A DNA stretch of 15,683 nt from DATDMG01 sp036518955 (GTDB lineage Bacteria; Actinomycetota; Actinomycetes; Actinomycetales; Kineosporiaceae): contig DATDMG010000069.1 of NCBI GenBank assembly GCA_036518955.1, positions 1 to 15,683 of the forward strand. Reading direction: 5' to 3'. Positions 7,037 to 13,856 of the stretch are shown in pieces. Below the pieces are notes generated by a model. That model ran no database searches and had not been told where the DNA came from. It saw nothing but the letters and a program-made list of their open reading frames with translations. The position numbers were made by a program, and so were the translations under genes. The first letter of the stretch is position 1; each line of letters begins with the position of its first letter.

Positions 7037-7537
7037 GTGAAGAAACGCTCCGGAGTCCACCTCGGCGTACGCGGGAAAGTGATCCCAGTGCTGATTTCAA
7101 TAGGCGCTCTCCTTGTCGCCGCCGGGACGCTGGGGTCCGTGACATCGCCGGCCCATGCCCAGTCGGGACGCCGCATATGCACCTACACCAGCCCGCAAGT
7201 CGTCGGCAATCCCGAAGGCCGCAAGGTGGCGCTCGTCCTTGATTACAAGAAGGACGGCAGGTGCCCATATATCGACTATCAGCGGGTCGCCCTGCCGAAG
7301 GAGATAGCGGAGTGGAGCCCCAACGCCAATGTGTACTACCCGCAGCCTGCCCCTAAGGAGCGCTGCGAGGACTGGGACAGGTTGATGCAGCTGCCTTCGG
7401 CAGGAGACGATTCGGTCGACTCCTGCAATCTCATGCTCGACGACCATCTCTACGCCGTGATGCAGGGGCCCTTCACGTGGCACCGCGCTCTCCATGAGGC
7501 GTATCGCGATCTCGGCCATTACTCGAACTTCGAGTAG
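7037..7537 (+). CDS. Exported four-cysteine protein, paralogue 1 (166 aa)
   Basis: Starts at GTG 7037 with GGAGG ten bases before it. The N-terminus is a signal peptide: basic MKKRSGVHLGVRGK, a hydrophobic core IPVLISIGALLVAAG, and a signal peptidase I site SPAHA|QSG after residue 41. The mature part, about 125 residues, has four cysteines (C48, C76, C110, C130), enough for two disulfides, and no further membrane segment. It shares a pattern with the next gene: SGRRICxY, YKKDGxCPxxD, CExW, a Cys followed by DHxY, and DLGxY near the C-terminus. I do not recognise the family and assign no function; secretion is inferred from the signal peptide. It is the first of three co-directional genes, 45 bp from the next, and has a long structured leader before it. 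No frame damage. Confidence 0.85.
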   Translation: MKKRSGVHLGVRGKVIPVLISIGALLVAAGTLGSVTSPAHAQSGRRICTYTSPQVVGNPEGRKVALVLDYKKDGRCPYIDYQRVALPKEIAEWSPNANVYYPQPAPKERCEDWDRLMQLPSAGDDSVDSCNLMLDDHLYAVMQGPFTWHRALHEAYRDLGHYSNFE

Positions 7538-7582
7538 ACCTTGATTCCACGACTCGATGCGCTCACGCGAATGGAGCTGAAG

Positions 7583-8080
7583 ATGCGAAGGAACAATGCC
7601 GCGCCGAAACGACGGATTCGATCCCCTATCGCCGCAGCCGCTGCGTTGGTGGCGGCAGGGATCGCCACCGCTGGGATCGTGACGCCACAGGCCCATGCGG
7701 AGTCCGGTCGGCGGATCTGCGTGTACAGCTACAAGCAGTACGTCCAGGAGGGGCTTGACGGCGCTCTCACCCGGTACTCGGTCGGGATCAACTACAAGAA
7801 GGACGGCGCCTGCCCGGGGCTCGACGGCAACAGGTTCCCCAGCTACTTACCCCATGGCAGCGATATCGCCACGGGAAGTATTCGCAAGCAAACCTGCGAG
7901 GAGTGGGGGAAGGCGCACAGTCTGGATCGTCTGGATAGTCTAATGCTCACCAATGCGGATCCTTGCCGGGTGATGACCGTCGATCATGTGTATGTGTTCG
8001 AGTGGCAGAGTCCAACGACACCTGAAGCCGCAAAGCCCAGACTGATCGACCTCGGGCCCTACTGGGACTACCAGGGATAG
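7583..8080 (+). CDS. Exported four-cysteine protein, paralogue 2 (165 aa)
   Basis: ATG 7583 is preferred over the longer in-frame start at 7541 because GGAG lies six bases before it and because translation then begins with a normal signal peptide: MRRNNAAPKRRIRSP, a core of AAAAALVAAGIATAGIV, and cleavage at QAHA|ESG after residue 39. Cysteines are C46, C77, C105 and C128, each beside motifs shared with the preceding gene (SGRRICVY, NYKKDGACP, TCEEW, DPCRVM then DHVYVF, LIDLGPYWDY). The pair looks like an old tandem duplication: Cys order and motifs are kept but the stretches between them differ. Function unknown. It ends at TAG 8078-8080, nine bases before the next start, so translational coupling is likely. 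Confidence 0.87.
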   Translation: MRRNNAAPKRRIRSPIAAAAALVAAGIATAGIVTPQAHAESGRRICVYSYKQYVQEGLDGALTRYSVGINYKKDGACPGLDGNRFPSYLPHGSDIATGSIRKQTCEEWGKAHSLDRLDSLMLTNADPCRVMTVDHVYVFEWQSPTTPEAAKPRLIDLGPYWDYQG

Positions 8081-8089
8081 GGGGCGGAA

Positions 8090-8875
8090 GTGAGCGCCAC
8101 CACCCCGTGGGACTCCTCGCGATGGCACGTGTCGTCCACCTCCCGGGGCAAGCCCGGGCGCGGCTTTCTTCTCTTGATGGCTCTCCTCGGCCTGGTTGGC
8201 CTGCTCGTGGCGAGCGGCATACCGTGGGCAAGGGCGACAGAAACGCCGACAATTGTCGGTACCAACTCAGGAATGAGTTATGATAACGGCGTCTGTAAAC
8301 TGTGGAATGAATACAGATATACGGCCTCGAAAGGGTGGGTGGAGAATTTCAAGGCGGTTGCCGTCAGCGCCCAGCTCGGCGAAGTAATCTCCGAGTCCCC
8401 GCAGGGGGAACTGACGTCGCTGGTATTCAGGAAGACCATCTCCGGTAGCGGTCTCTGCACTCAGACCAGGGGGGGCGTGTGGACCTACGTCAAGACCGGC
8501 CTCGCGTCGTTCGCCGCCAATGTCGCGTACGTCGGTGTTCTGTCGGGGGTGCAGATAGCTGCGGCGCTGAACGGCTATCAGCCCGACGACCCCAAGGTGA
8601 GCGTCGTGGCCGGCTGTCTTGCCGGAGCCATCTCCAACGGCGTGTCGAATGCCATTCTGGGCTTGACTGATTGGAGGCAGATCCTTTCGGGAGCGATCGT
8701 CTCATGTGCGGTTGACTCCCCTGGCTACGCGGTTGCGTCCAAGATCTTCACGTTCGCCCAGAGGCTGGCGAACCGCCACAGGACGGCGCCTCCCGGCGCC
8801 TCGACCGTGGAGGTTGCTACCCGGGAGCAGGTCGAGGACGAAGCTGCGATCGACATCGGTCAGCTCGGCGGGTAG
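8090..8875 (+). CDS. Exported or membrane-anchored four-cysteine protein with hydrophobic Gly/Ala-rich core (261 aa)
   Basis: Starts at GTG 8090 after GGGGGCGGAA. The N-terminus is long (24 polar residues), then a hydrophobic segment FLLLMALLGLVGLLVASGI and a possible cleavage site WARA|TET near residue 49. Residues 50-130 are hydrophilic (C69, C123). Residues about 133-220 are unusual: three hydrophobic Gly/Ala/Ser-rich stretches, FAANVAYVGVLSGVQIAAAL, VVAGCLAGAISNGVSNAILG (C176) and ILSGAIVSCAV (C206), resembling glycine-zipper helices. The tail is charged (EVATREQVEDEAAIDIGQLG). Such a pattern could mean membrane association or oligomerisation; this is inference. It is not a paralogue of the two preceding proteins, but shares export, four cysteines and the lower GC content. 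I recognise no family. It ends at TAG 8873-8875, convergent with the microprotein gene. Confidence 0.82.
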   Translation: MSATTPWDSSRWHVSSTSRGKPGRGFLLLMALLGLVGLLVASGIPWARATETPTIVGTNSGMSYDNGVCKLWNEYRYTASKGWVENFKAVAVSAQLGEVISESPQGELTSLVFRKTISGSGLCTQTRGGVWTYVKTGLASFAANVAYVGVLSGVQIAAALNGYQPDDPKVSVVAGCLAGAISNGVSNAILGLTDWRQILSGAIVSCAVDSPGYAVASKIFTFAQRLANRHRTAPPGASTVEVATREQVEDEAAIDIGQLGG

Positions 8876-8906
8876 GAGGTGGAGACGGGCAAACCGTGGG
8901 AGGGCG

Positions 8907-9050
8907 CTACGCCGCTCTTGCGGCGGGCTCGGTTGGGCGAGTGGGGCCGGGGTACCAGCGGTGGAAGTCGGTGGCTAGAGCGGGGCCGGCGATCAGGCCC
9001 GCCGCGAGGGCGGCTCCGGCGGTGGTGGCGACGATCACGGGGCGACGCAT
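8907..9050 (-). CDS. Secreted microprotein, 47 aa
   Basis: A minus-strand frame from ATG (9050-9048) to TAG (8909-8907). The start is well supported: GGAGGG lies four bases before the ATG. Residues 1-26 form a textbook signal peptide: MRRP, the core VIVATTAGAALAAGLIAG, and cleavage at PALA|TDF. The predicted mature peptide has 21 residues, begins TDFHRWYPGPTRP, ends in an Ala/Arg tail, and has three aromatic residues and four prolines but no cysteine. Function unknown; ideas would be a signalling peptide, a small envelope protein or an antimicrobial peptide, none shown by the sequence. It is transcribed divergently from the two-component system (186 bp between starts), so shared control is plausible. 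Confidence 0.65.
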   Translation of the reverse strand: MRRPVIVATTAGAALAAGLIAGPALATDFHRWYPGPTRPTEPAARAA

Positions 9051-9235
9051 GGTGCCCTCCGGGAGTTGGCCCGGCCTCTGGACTGCGGGCCGGGGGGCTG
9101 TTCGGGTGCTGTGACCGACAGCCTGCGCCGCACCCGAGGATCGGCCGTGGTGGTCGTATGGAGACGATGTGGAGATCTTGCCGGTGGGGCTTGCGTCCCC
9201 GTCCGAGGCGTCGGCTGCGGCCGATGATGGTCGTC
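9051..9235. promoter_or_regulatory. Divergent promoter region with hairpin and 11-bp-spaced direct repeat
   Basis: This stretch separates the microprotein gene (minus) from the response regulator (plus). It contains an inverted repeat CCCGGCC (9070-9076)/GGCCGGG (9088-9094) with an 11-nt loop, and a direct repeat TGGAGA at 9159-9164 and 9170-9175. The repeats are offset by 11 bp, the usual period for tandem half-sites of OmpR/PhoB-type regulators. Autoregulation by the neighbouring regulator is inference. No clear -35/-10 pair was found. Confidence 0.4.
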
Positions 9236-9925
9236 ATGGGCACCGTGCTGGTCGTGGAGGACGACCGGGACCTGCGCGAGCTCGTCCGTCGCTACCTGGA
9301 ACGCGCCGGGCACGCCGTGCTGTCCACCGGTTCCGGCGTGGAGGGCCTGAGGCTCCTGACCGGCGCGTCACCCGACCTGATCGTCCTGGACCTGGGGCTG
9401 CCCGACGTCGACGGACTCGAGGTCCTGCGCGAGGCCCGCACCGGATGCACCACGCCGGTGATCGTGCTGACCGCCCGCAGCGACGTCGAGGACCGGATCC
9501 GCGGCCTGAGCCTGGGCGCCGACGACTACGTGACCAAACCGTTCAGCCCCACCGAACTCACCCTGCGCGTCGGCGCCGTCCTCGCCCGCACCTCCCCCTC
9601 GACCCGAGGAGACGGCCGCGACAGCTACGGCGGCGGTCGTCTGGTCATCGACCCGACCCTGCAGCAGGCGAGCCTCGACGGCCGCGACCTGGTCCTCACC
9701 CCCAGCGAATGGGGCGTGCTGGTCACCCTTGCCTCGGTGCCCGGACGCCCCTTCTCCCGGTACGAGCTGGTCAACCGGGGACGGGGCTACGAGTTCGCCG
9801 GCTACGAACGCAGCATGGACTCCCATGTCAAGAACCTGCGCCACAAGCTCGGTCCCGACAGCGCGGCCGTCATCGAGACCGTGACGGGCGTCGGTTACCG
9901 GCTCGGACTGCGCCGTGACACGTGA
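9236..9925 (+). CDS. OmpR/PhoB-family response regulator (229 aa)
   Basis: DNA-binding partner of the kinase encoded next to it. The receiver domain is complete: acidic pocket E8/D9/D10 (VLVVEDD), phospho-acceptor D52 (LIVLDLGLPD), T79 (VIVLTARS) and K101 (YVTKPF). The C-terminal winged-helix domain (about 130-225) has the family pattern LTPSEWGVLVTLASVPGRPF, SRYELVNRGRGYEF, then MDSHVKNLRHKLG and VTGVGYRLG. Three in-frame ATGs (9224, 9227, 9236) are possible starts. 9236 gives the compact MGTVLVVEDD beginning that is usual; none has a strong ribosome binding site. The final 11 bases overlap the kinase start, so the two are translationally coupled. The inducing signal is unknown. Confidence 0.93.
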   Translation: MGTVLVVEDDRDLRELVRRYLERAGHAVLSTGSGVEGLRLLTGASPDLIVLDLGLPDVDGLEVLREARTGCTTPVIVLTARSDVEDRIRGLSLGADDYVTKPFSPTELTLRVGAVLARTSPSTRGDGRDSYGGGRLVIDPTLQQASLDGRDLVLTPSEWGVLVTLASVPGRPFSRYELVNRGRGYEFAGYERSMDSHVKNLRHKLGPDSAAVIETVTGVGYRLGLRRDT

Positions 9926-11381
9926 CGGATCGGGGCTGCGCCGGGGGCGATCGCTGCGGGCCAGGCTGCTCCTGGCGTTCGTGGCCGTCACCGTCACCGC
10001 CGTCGCGCTGGTCACCGCGGGCGCCCTCGCCGGCACGTCCGCCGGACTGTCGGCCCAGGAGCAGGCCGATCGCGACGCCACCACCTCCCGCGCGGCCGGC
10101 ACCGCGGCCGACGCCTACCGCCGCGTCGGAGGCTGGGACCCCGCCCAGCTCGCCGACATCGTCTCGGTCGCCAGCGGCGCCGGTGCCCGCCTCCTGGTGC
10201 GCGACGCCGCTGGAGCCCTGGTGCTGTCCACCACCGGACTGGGCCGGATGAACGGCATGAACGGAACCGACGGCCCGGGCCAGAGGGGTGGGCCGGTCAG
10301 CGGGATGGGCAGGATGGGCAACGGTGGCGGGCCCGGTACCGGGAACGGGATACCGATCGTGAGGGCCGTGGCCGTGGACGGGGCGACCGTCGGTTCGGTC
10401 ACGCTCGTCTTCCCGGCCAGCACGTCCGGCGCCGGGCGACCGGTCGCCTGGCGGTGGGTGTGGGCCGCGGCCGCCGTCGCGCTGGCGCTGGCCCTGGCGG
10501 CCGCCTGGTGGCTCACCCGCACGCTCACCCGACCCCTGGCCGTCCTGACCGCCACCGCCCGCGCCTTCGCCGCCGGGGACCGTGACGCCCGCACCCACCT
10601 GCACAGCCCGGACGAGCTCGGCACGCTCGCGGCGGCGTTCGACGAGGCCGCCGCCCGCGTCCAGGTCAGCGAGCGGGCCCGCCGCCAGATAGCCGCCGAT
10701 GTCGCCCACGAACTTCGCACCCCGTTGGCCGCCCTCCAAGCCGGACTGGAGGAGCTCAGGGACGGCCTGGCCCCGCCCGACACCGCCGCCCTGGCCCTGC
10801 TGCACGACCAGTCCTTGCGCCTGGGCCGCGCGGTCACCGACCTGGCCGACCTGTCCTCCGCCGACGCCGCCCGCCTCACCCTCCGCCCCGAACACCTCGA
10901 CCTCGCCCAGCTCGCCCGCGCGGCCGTCGATGCCCACCAAGCGCCCCTGCGCGCCGCCGGGCTTGCCCTCGTGACACACCTGGACGAACCGGTCCCGGCA
11001 CACGCCGATCCTGGCCGGCTGCACCAGGTCATCGGCAACCTCCTGCAGAACTGCACCCGCCACTGCAGGGAGGGCGACACCGTCACGGTCACCGCCGAAC
11101 ACACCCCCGACGGCACCGCCCGCCTGACCGTGACCGACACCGGCCCCGGAATCCCCCCGACCGACCTCCCGCACGTCTTCACCCGGTTCTGGCGTTCCGG
11201 CACAGGCGGGGGGTCCGGCCTGGGCATGGCGATCGTCAAGTCGCTCGTCGAGGCCCACGGTGGCAGCGTCCAGGTCACCTCCGACGGTCGGACCGGCACC
11301 CGGGTCACCGTCGACCTGCCTGCCGCACCGACCACCGCCGACTCACGCCGCCCGCACAGGACGAACGCCCACACCCGCTGA
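9915..11381 (+). CDS. Two-component sensor histidine kinase with Met-rich extracellular loop (488 aa)
   Basis: Membrane kinase that would phosphorylate the preceding regulator. Order: TM1 (about 18-39), extracellular sensor region (40-178), TM2 (about 179-200), HAMP (about 200-252, with RPLAVLTATARAFAAGD), HisKA with H265 (DVAHELRTPLA), and HATPase with an N box (QVIGNLLQNCTRH), G1 (DTGPGIP), F box (FTRFW) and G2 (GGGSGLGMAIVKS). All catalytic residues are present. The sensor region has no recognised fold but contains a Gly/Asn-rich insert at 108-146 with two MxxM motifs, M112-N-G-M115 and M131-G-R-M134. Methionine motifs of this type bind Cu(I) or Ag(I) in known proteins; metal sensing here is only a hypothesis. 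GTG start 9915 overlaps the regulator by 11 bases. A hairpin terminator follows the stop. Confidence 0.92.
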   Translation: MTRDGSGLRRGRSLRARLLLAFVAVTVTAVALVTAGALAGTSAGLSAQEQADRDATTSRAAGTAADAYRRVGGWDPAQLADIVSVASGAGARLLVRDAAGALVLSTTGLGRMNGMNGTDGPGQRGGPVSGMGRMGNGGGPGTGNGIPIVRAVAVDGATVGSVTLVFPASTSGAGRPVAWRWVWAAAAVALALALAAAWWLTRTLTRPLAVLTATARAFAAGDRDARTHLHSPDELGTLAAAFDEAAARVQVSERARRQIAADVAHELRTPLAALQAGLEELRDGLAPPDTAALALLHDQSLRLGRAVTDLADLSSADAARLTLRPEHLDLAQLARAAVDAHQAPLRAAGLALVTHLDEPVPAHADPGRLHQVIGNLLQNCTRHCREGDTVTVTAEHTPDGTARLTVTDTGPGIPPTDLPHVFTRFWRSGTGGGSGLGMAIVKSLVEAHGGSVQVTSDGRTGTRVTVDLPAAPTTADSRRPHRTNAHTR

Positions 11382-11386
11382 GTGCT

Positions 11387-11416
11387 CCGGAGCAGGGCCG
11401 TCAAGGCCCCCTCCGG
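11387..11416 (+). terminator. Terminator hairpin of the two-component operon
   Basis: Five bases after the kinase stop. The stem is CCGGAG (11387-11392)/CTCCGG (11411-11416) stacked on GGGCC (11395-11399)/GGCCC (11405-11409), with loop GTCAA, a 2-nt internal bulge on one side and a single C on the other. A T-containing stretch follows (GTGTTTGT). Good intrinsic terminator candidate. Confidence 0.7.
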
Positions 11417-11644
11417 TTGGTCGATCGTGTTTGTCAGGGAGTGAGGGCTCGTGCGCGCCAGCACGGCCCTCCAGCGATCCGGGGTCCGCTCCACTCCCTT
11501 CAGCCCTGGATCACACCGCCGCGGTCGCGACACCGGCGTCCCCATCCACTGCGCCCGCGCCACGACACGCTCACTGTGGCTTGCCACCCGACCTGTCACT
11601 ACGCAGCGCGCTCCTCGCTACGGTACGTGTCGGAGGTGGGTGAG
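11417..11644. other. Gene-free stretch behind the two-component operon
   Basis: 228 bp in which I see no supported gene, repeat or RNA. Frames on both strands here are open only because of high GC content and show no recognisable motif. Confidence 0.4.
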
Positions 11645-11731
11645 GTGCTGCGGGATCGGATCCTGGCCGAGGCCGGTGTGCTGGTCACCATGACCGCGGG
11701 GCTGGTGGTCCTGATGGTCACCTTCCGGTGA
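11645..11731 (+). CDS. Possible 28-aa single-span membrane microprotein
   Basis: GTG 11645 is preceded by GGAGG with 8-bp spacing and opens a frame of 28 codons to TGA 11731. The product has a charged start (LRDRILAEAG) and a hydrophobic stretch VLVTMTAGLVVLMVTF long enough to span a membrane. It could equally be a chance frame or the remaining end of a lost gene. It lies upstream of the damaged rhodanese, same direction. No function can be given. Confidence 0.3.
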   Translation: MLRDRILAEAGVLVTMTAGLVVLMVTFR

Positions 11732-11808
11732 CCAGCTCGCCGAGCACATAGCCGCGCCCGACAGCTCAGCTCCAGCGAGAACCACGACGTGCACGTCGGC
11801 CAGCAGAC

Positions 11809-11830
11809 TTCATACCAGGGATCGTATGAA
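11809..11830. promoter_or_regulatory. Palindromic operator candidate over the rhodanese start codon
   Basis: TTCATAC (11809-11815), an 8-bp spacer, and GTATGAA (11824-11830) form a perfect 7-bp inverted repeat with a centre-to-centre distance of about 1.5 helical turns. The ATG (11826-11828) lies inside the right arm. Inverted repeats with an 8-bp spacer are known for ArsR/SmtB-type persulfide sensors (SqrR/BigR) that control rhodanese and persulfide dioxygenase genes. Which repressor binds here is unknown, and no regulator gene is in the window. Confidence 0.45.
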
Positions 11831-12129
11831 CCCCTGTGGCCGCGATCCACTGGCCTTCGTCGTGGACGTCAGCGAGCCCCAGGAGTACGTCGACAGCCAC
11901 ATCCCGGCACTCATCTGAAGCCCCTGGCCCAGGTCCTGGCGCGCCAACAGGAGCTGCCTCACGACGAGCCGGTCTACATCGTGTGCACCCGGGGCATCCG
12001 CAGCAAGACCGTCGCCGGCTGGTTGCGCAACCGTGGCGTCGACGCCGTCTCGGTCACCGGAGGCACCAGCGGCTGGATCGCCCAGGGCCTCCCCCCGTCA
12101 TCCATGGCTTCCACGCCACCATCACCTGA
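11826..12129 (+). pseudogene. Rhodanese-like sulfurtransferase, frameshifted
   Basis: Single-domain rhodanese, which would move sulfane sulfur from thiosulfate or persulfide to an acceptor via an enzyme persulfide. The visible order is LAFVVDVSEPQEYVDSHIP, LKPLAQVLARQQELP, the active-site loop IVCTRGIRSKT (Cys in CxxGxRS, intact), and VTGGTSGWIAQGLP. The frame breaks twice. Near 11906 one G is missing (GG for GGG), turning GTHLKPLAQ into a TGA stop a few codons later. At 12091-12096 one C seems to be missing; restoring it gives a natural end, GLPPVIHGFHATIT and TGA at 12127-12129. Without repair the second half reads on, out of phase, towards the next gene. Length after repair, about 101 residues, suits the family. 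Confidence 0.8.
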
Positions 12130-12237
12130 CCTTTGGCCACCGGCCGCCGGCACCGTCCAAGAGCAGCATCCCGGCACCAGAGCCCCCTGCCGCCACGCGC
12201 CATCGGCACGGCCATCGACACAAGAGAGCACCTCACC

Positions 12238-13621
12238 AAGTTCGAGATCCTTACCCTCGAGACCCCGTCGCTCGGGGACCCGGTCCTACCTGGTCCACGA
12301 CGGCACCACCGCCGTGGTCGTGGACCCGCAACGGGACATCGACCGCGCCCTGGACCTGACCGCCCGGCTCGGGGTCACCGTCACCCACGTGCTGGAGACC
12401 CACGTCCACAACGACTACGTCACCGGCGGCCACGCCCTCGCCCACGCCACCGGGCGCCACCACCACGTCAATGCCGCCGACCGCCTGACCGTCGACCACA
12501 CCCCCATCGCGGACTGCCACCAACCTCAGGTCACCCCGACCCTGACCATCCGGGCCCTGGCCACCCCGGGACACACCTACACCCACCTGTCCTACGTGCT
12601 GCTGGCCGACGCAAGCCCGGTCGCCGTCTTCACCGACGGGTCGATGCTCTACGGCTCCTCCGGCCGTCCGAACCTGCTCGGCCCGGACCACACCGAGCCC
12701 GTGGCCCGGGCCCAGTACGCCTCCCGGCGCAGGTTGGCCACCAAGCTGCCCGACGACGTCCAGATCTTCCCCACCCCCGGGTTCGGCAGCTTCTGCTCGG
12801 CCACCCAGACCAGCGGCACCTCGTCCACCATCGGCCGGGAGAAGCAGGTCAACCCCGCCCTCACGCAGGACGAGCAGACGTACCTGGCCGAGCTGCTGGC
12901 CGGACTGGACGCCTACCCCGCCTACTACGCCCAGATGGCCCCCAGAAACCTGGCCGCCCCCGCCCAGGCCTCTGGACCTGTCCCTGCCGCATCGGGCTGA
13001 CTCTGCCGAGCTGCGGCGCCGCGTCGAGGCGGGCGAGCGGGTCGTGGATCTGCGCTCCCGCACGGCTTTCACCGCCGGGCACCTGGCCGGCACCCTCAAC
13101 GTCGGCCTCGACGGATCCTGCGCCACCTACCTGGGCTGGCCGATCCCCTGGGACACCCCGCTCACCCTGCTCGGCGAGACCCCCGACCAGGACAGCGCGG
13201 CACAGCGAGACTGGGTCCGGATCGGTATCGACCGCCCCGCAGCCGCCGCCACCGGCACCCCCGCGCGCTGGGCCGGCGACGCCGCGCTCGCCACGCTGCA
13301 CCGCGCCGCCTTCACCGACCTCGCCGCTGCGCTGACCCGCGAAGGCGACGACGTGACAATCCTGGACGTGCGCCGCGACCCCGAATGGCGCGACGGGCAC
13401 ATCCTCGGCACCGGCCACATCCCGCTCCGCGACCTGCCCCACCGGCTGACCGACGTTCCCGACGGCGAGGTGTGGGTGCACTCCAGACCGGCTACCGCGC
13501 CGCCATCGCCGCGTCCCTGCTGGCCGCCTCAGGTCGGCGCGTCGTCCTCATCGACGACGACTTCACCGGCGCGGCGCAAGCCGGCTTCGACCTCGTCACG
13601 CCGCAGTCCATGGCAGCCTGA
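12238..13621 (+). pseudogene. MBL-fold hydrolase fused to two rhodanese domains (persulfide dioxygenase-like), decayed
   Basis: The N-terminal metallo-beta-lactamase domain shows LETPSLGD, RSYLVHDGTTAVVVDPQRDI, metal motif ETHVHNDYVTGG, TPGHTYTHLSYVL and FTDGSMLYG. Rhodanese domain 1 follows (VVDLRSRTAFTAGHLAGTLN), then domain 2 (ILDVRRDPEWRDGHI, and after a break TGYRAAIAASLLAASGRRVV). Three single-base changes break the frame: an extra C at 12279-12281, an extra C in 12957-12961, and a missing G at 13482-13483. The last removes the catalytic Cys codon (expected VHCQTGYRA). In addition the metal motif expected as PTHGFGSFC reads PTPGFGSFC (codon 12776-12778). No ATG or GTG lies at the expected start; the nearest in-frame start is TTG 12133, and similarity begins at 12238. 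Stop TGA 13619-13621. Probably once in an operon with the rhodanese before it. Confidence 0.8.
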
Positions 13622-13630
13622 CGAGCCGGC

Positions 13631-13670
13631 GCCCGGCCCGGGCTCCTTGGCCGGAGAACCCGGGCCGGGC
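13631..13670. terminator. Strong hairpin terminator behind the sulfur genes
   Basis: A perfect 12-bp stem, GCCCGGCCCGGG (13631-13642) and its complement (13659-13670), continues into an inner CTCC/GGAG stem with loop TTGGCC. It starts nine bases after the stop at 13621. It has no T-tract but is the most stable hairpin I saw in the window. It could work in both directions, since the CLC gene converges from the other side. Confidence 0.75.
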
Positions 13671-13856
13671 ATCGCTTCCCATCACTCTCACCACGCCAGG
13701 CACCGTTCCAGCCAGGCGCGGAACAGGGACTCCGTCCCGTTGCCGCCCTCCGCCAGGCTCACTATGGCCGACCAGCTCTGTCGATCCCTGTCCGAGGGCG
13801 TCCCGGAGGGTCGGAACCTGGTGCGGAACCGATACGGAGGGCGGGGCGCTCGGCGG
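13671..13856. other. Intergenic spacer between convergent loci
   Basis: 186 bp. On the minus strand a frame ends at 13688-13690 with a protein-like C-terminus (SLFRAWLERCLAW after SWSAIVSLAEGGNGTE). It has no recognisable domain or start, so it may be the remains of a deleted gene. Nothing else was seen. Confidence 0.35.

Noticed and set aside
8133..8875. Third exported protein as a known bacteriocin or colicin
   Set aside because: The Gly/Ala-rich hydrophobic core is suggestive, but there is no leader of the double-glycine type, no immunity gene and no recognised motif.
9870..11599. Long minus-strand frames opposite the kinase
   Set aside because: They show antisense composition only (Gly/Arg/Ala-rich), with no motif, against a kinase with every catalytic box present.
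11789..13000. A continuous 403-codon plus-strand frame that looks like a rhodanese-MBL fusion protein
   Set aside because: It joins the second half of the rhodanese to the MBL domain only because of compensating frameshifts. The middle (about 12100-12285) is meaningless in this frame, and the correct continuations lie in other frames.
13688..13840. Protein-like C-terminus (SLFRAWLERCLAW) on the minus strand
   Set aside because: No domain, start or ribosome binding site is visible. It may be a relic but cannot be supported as a gene.
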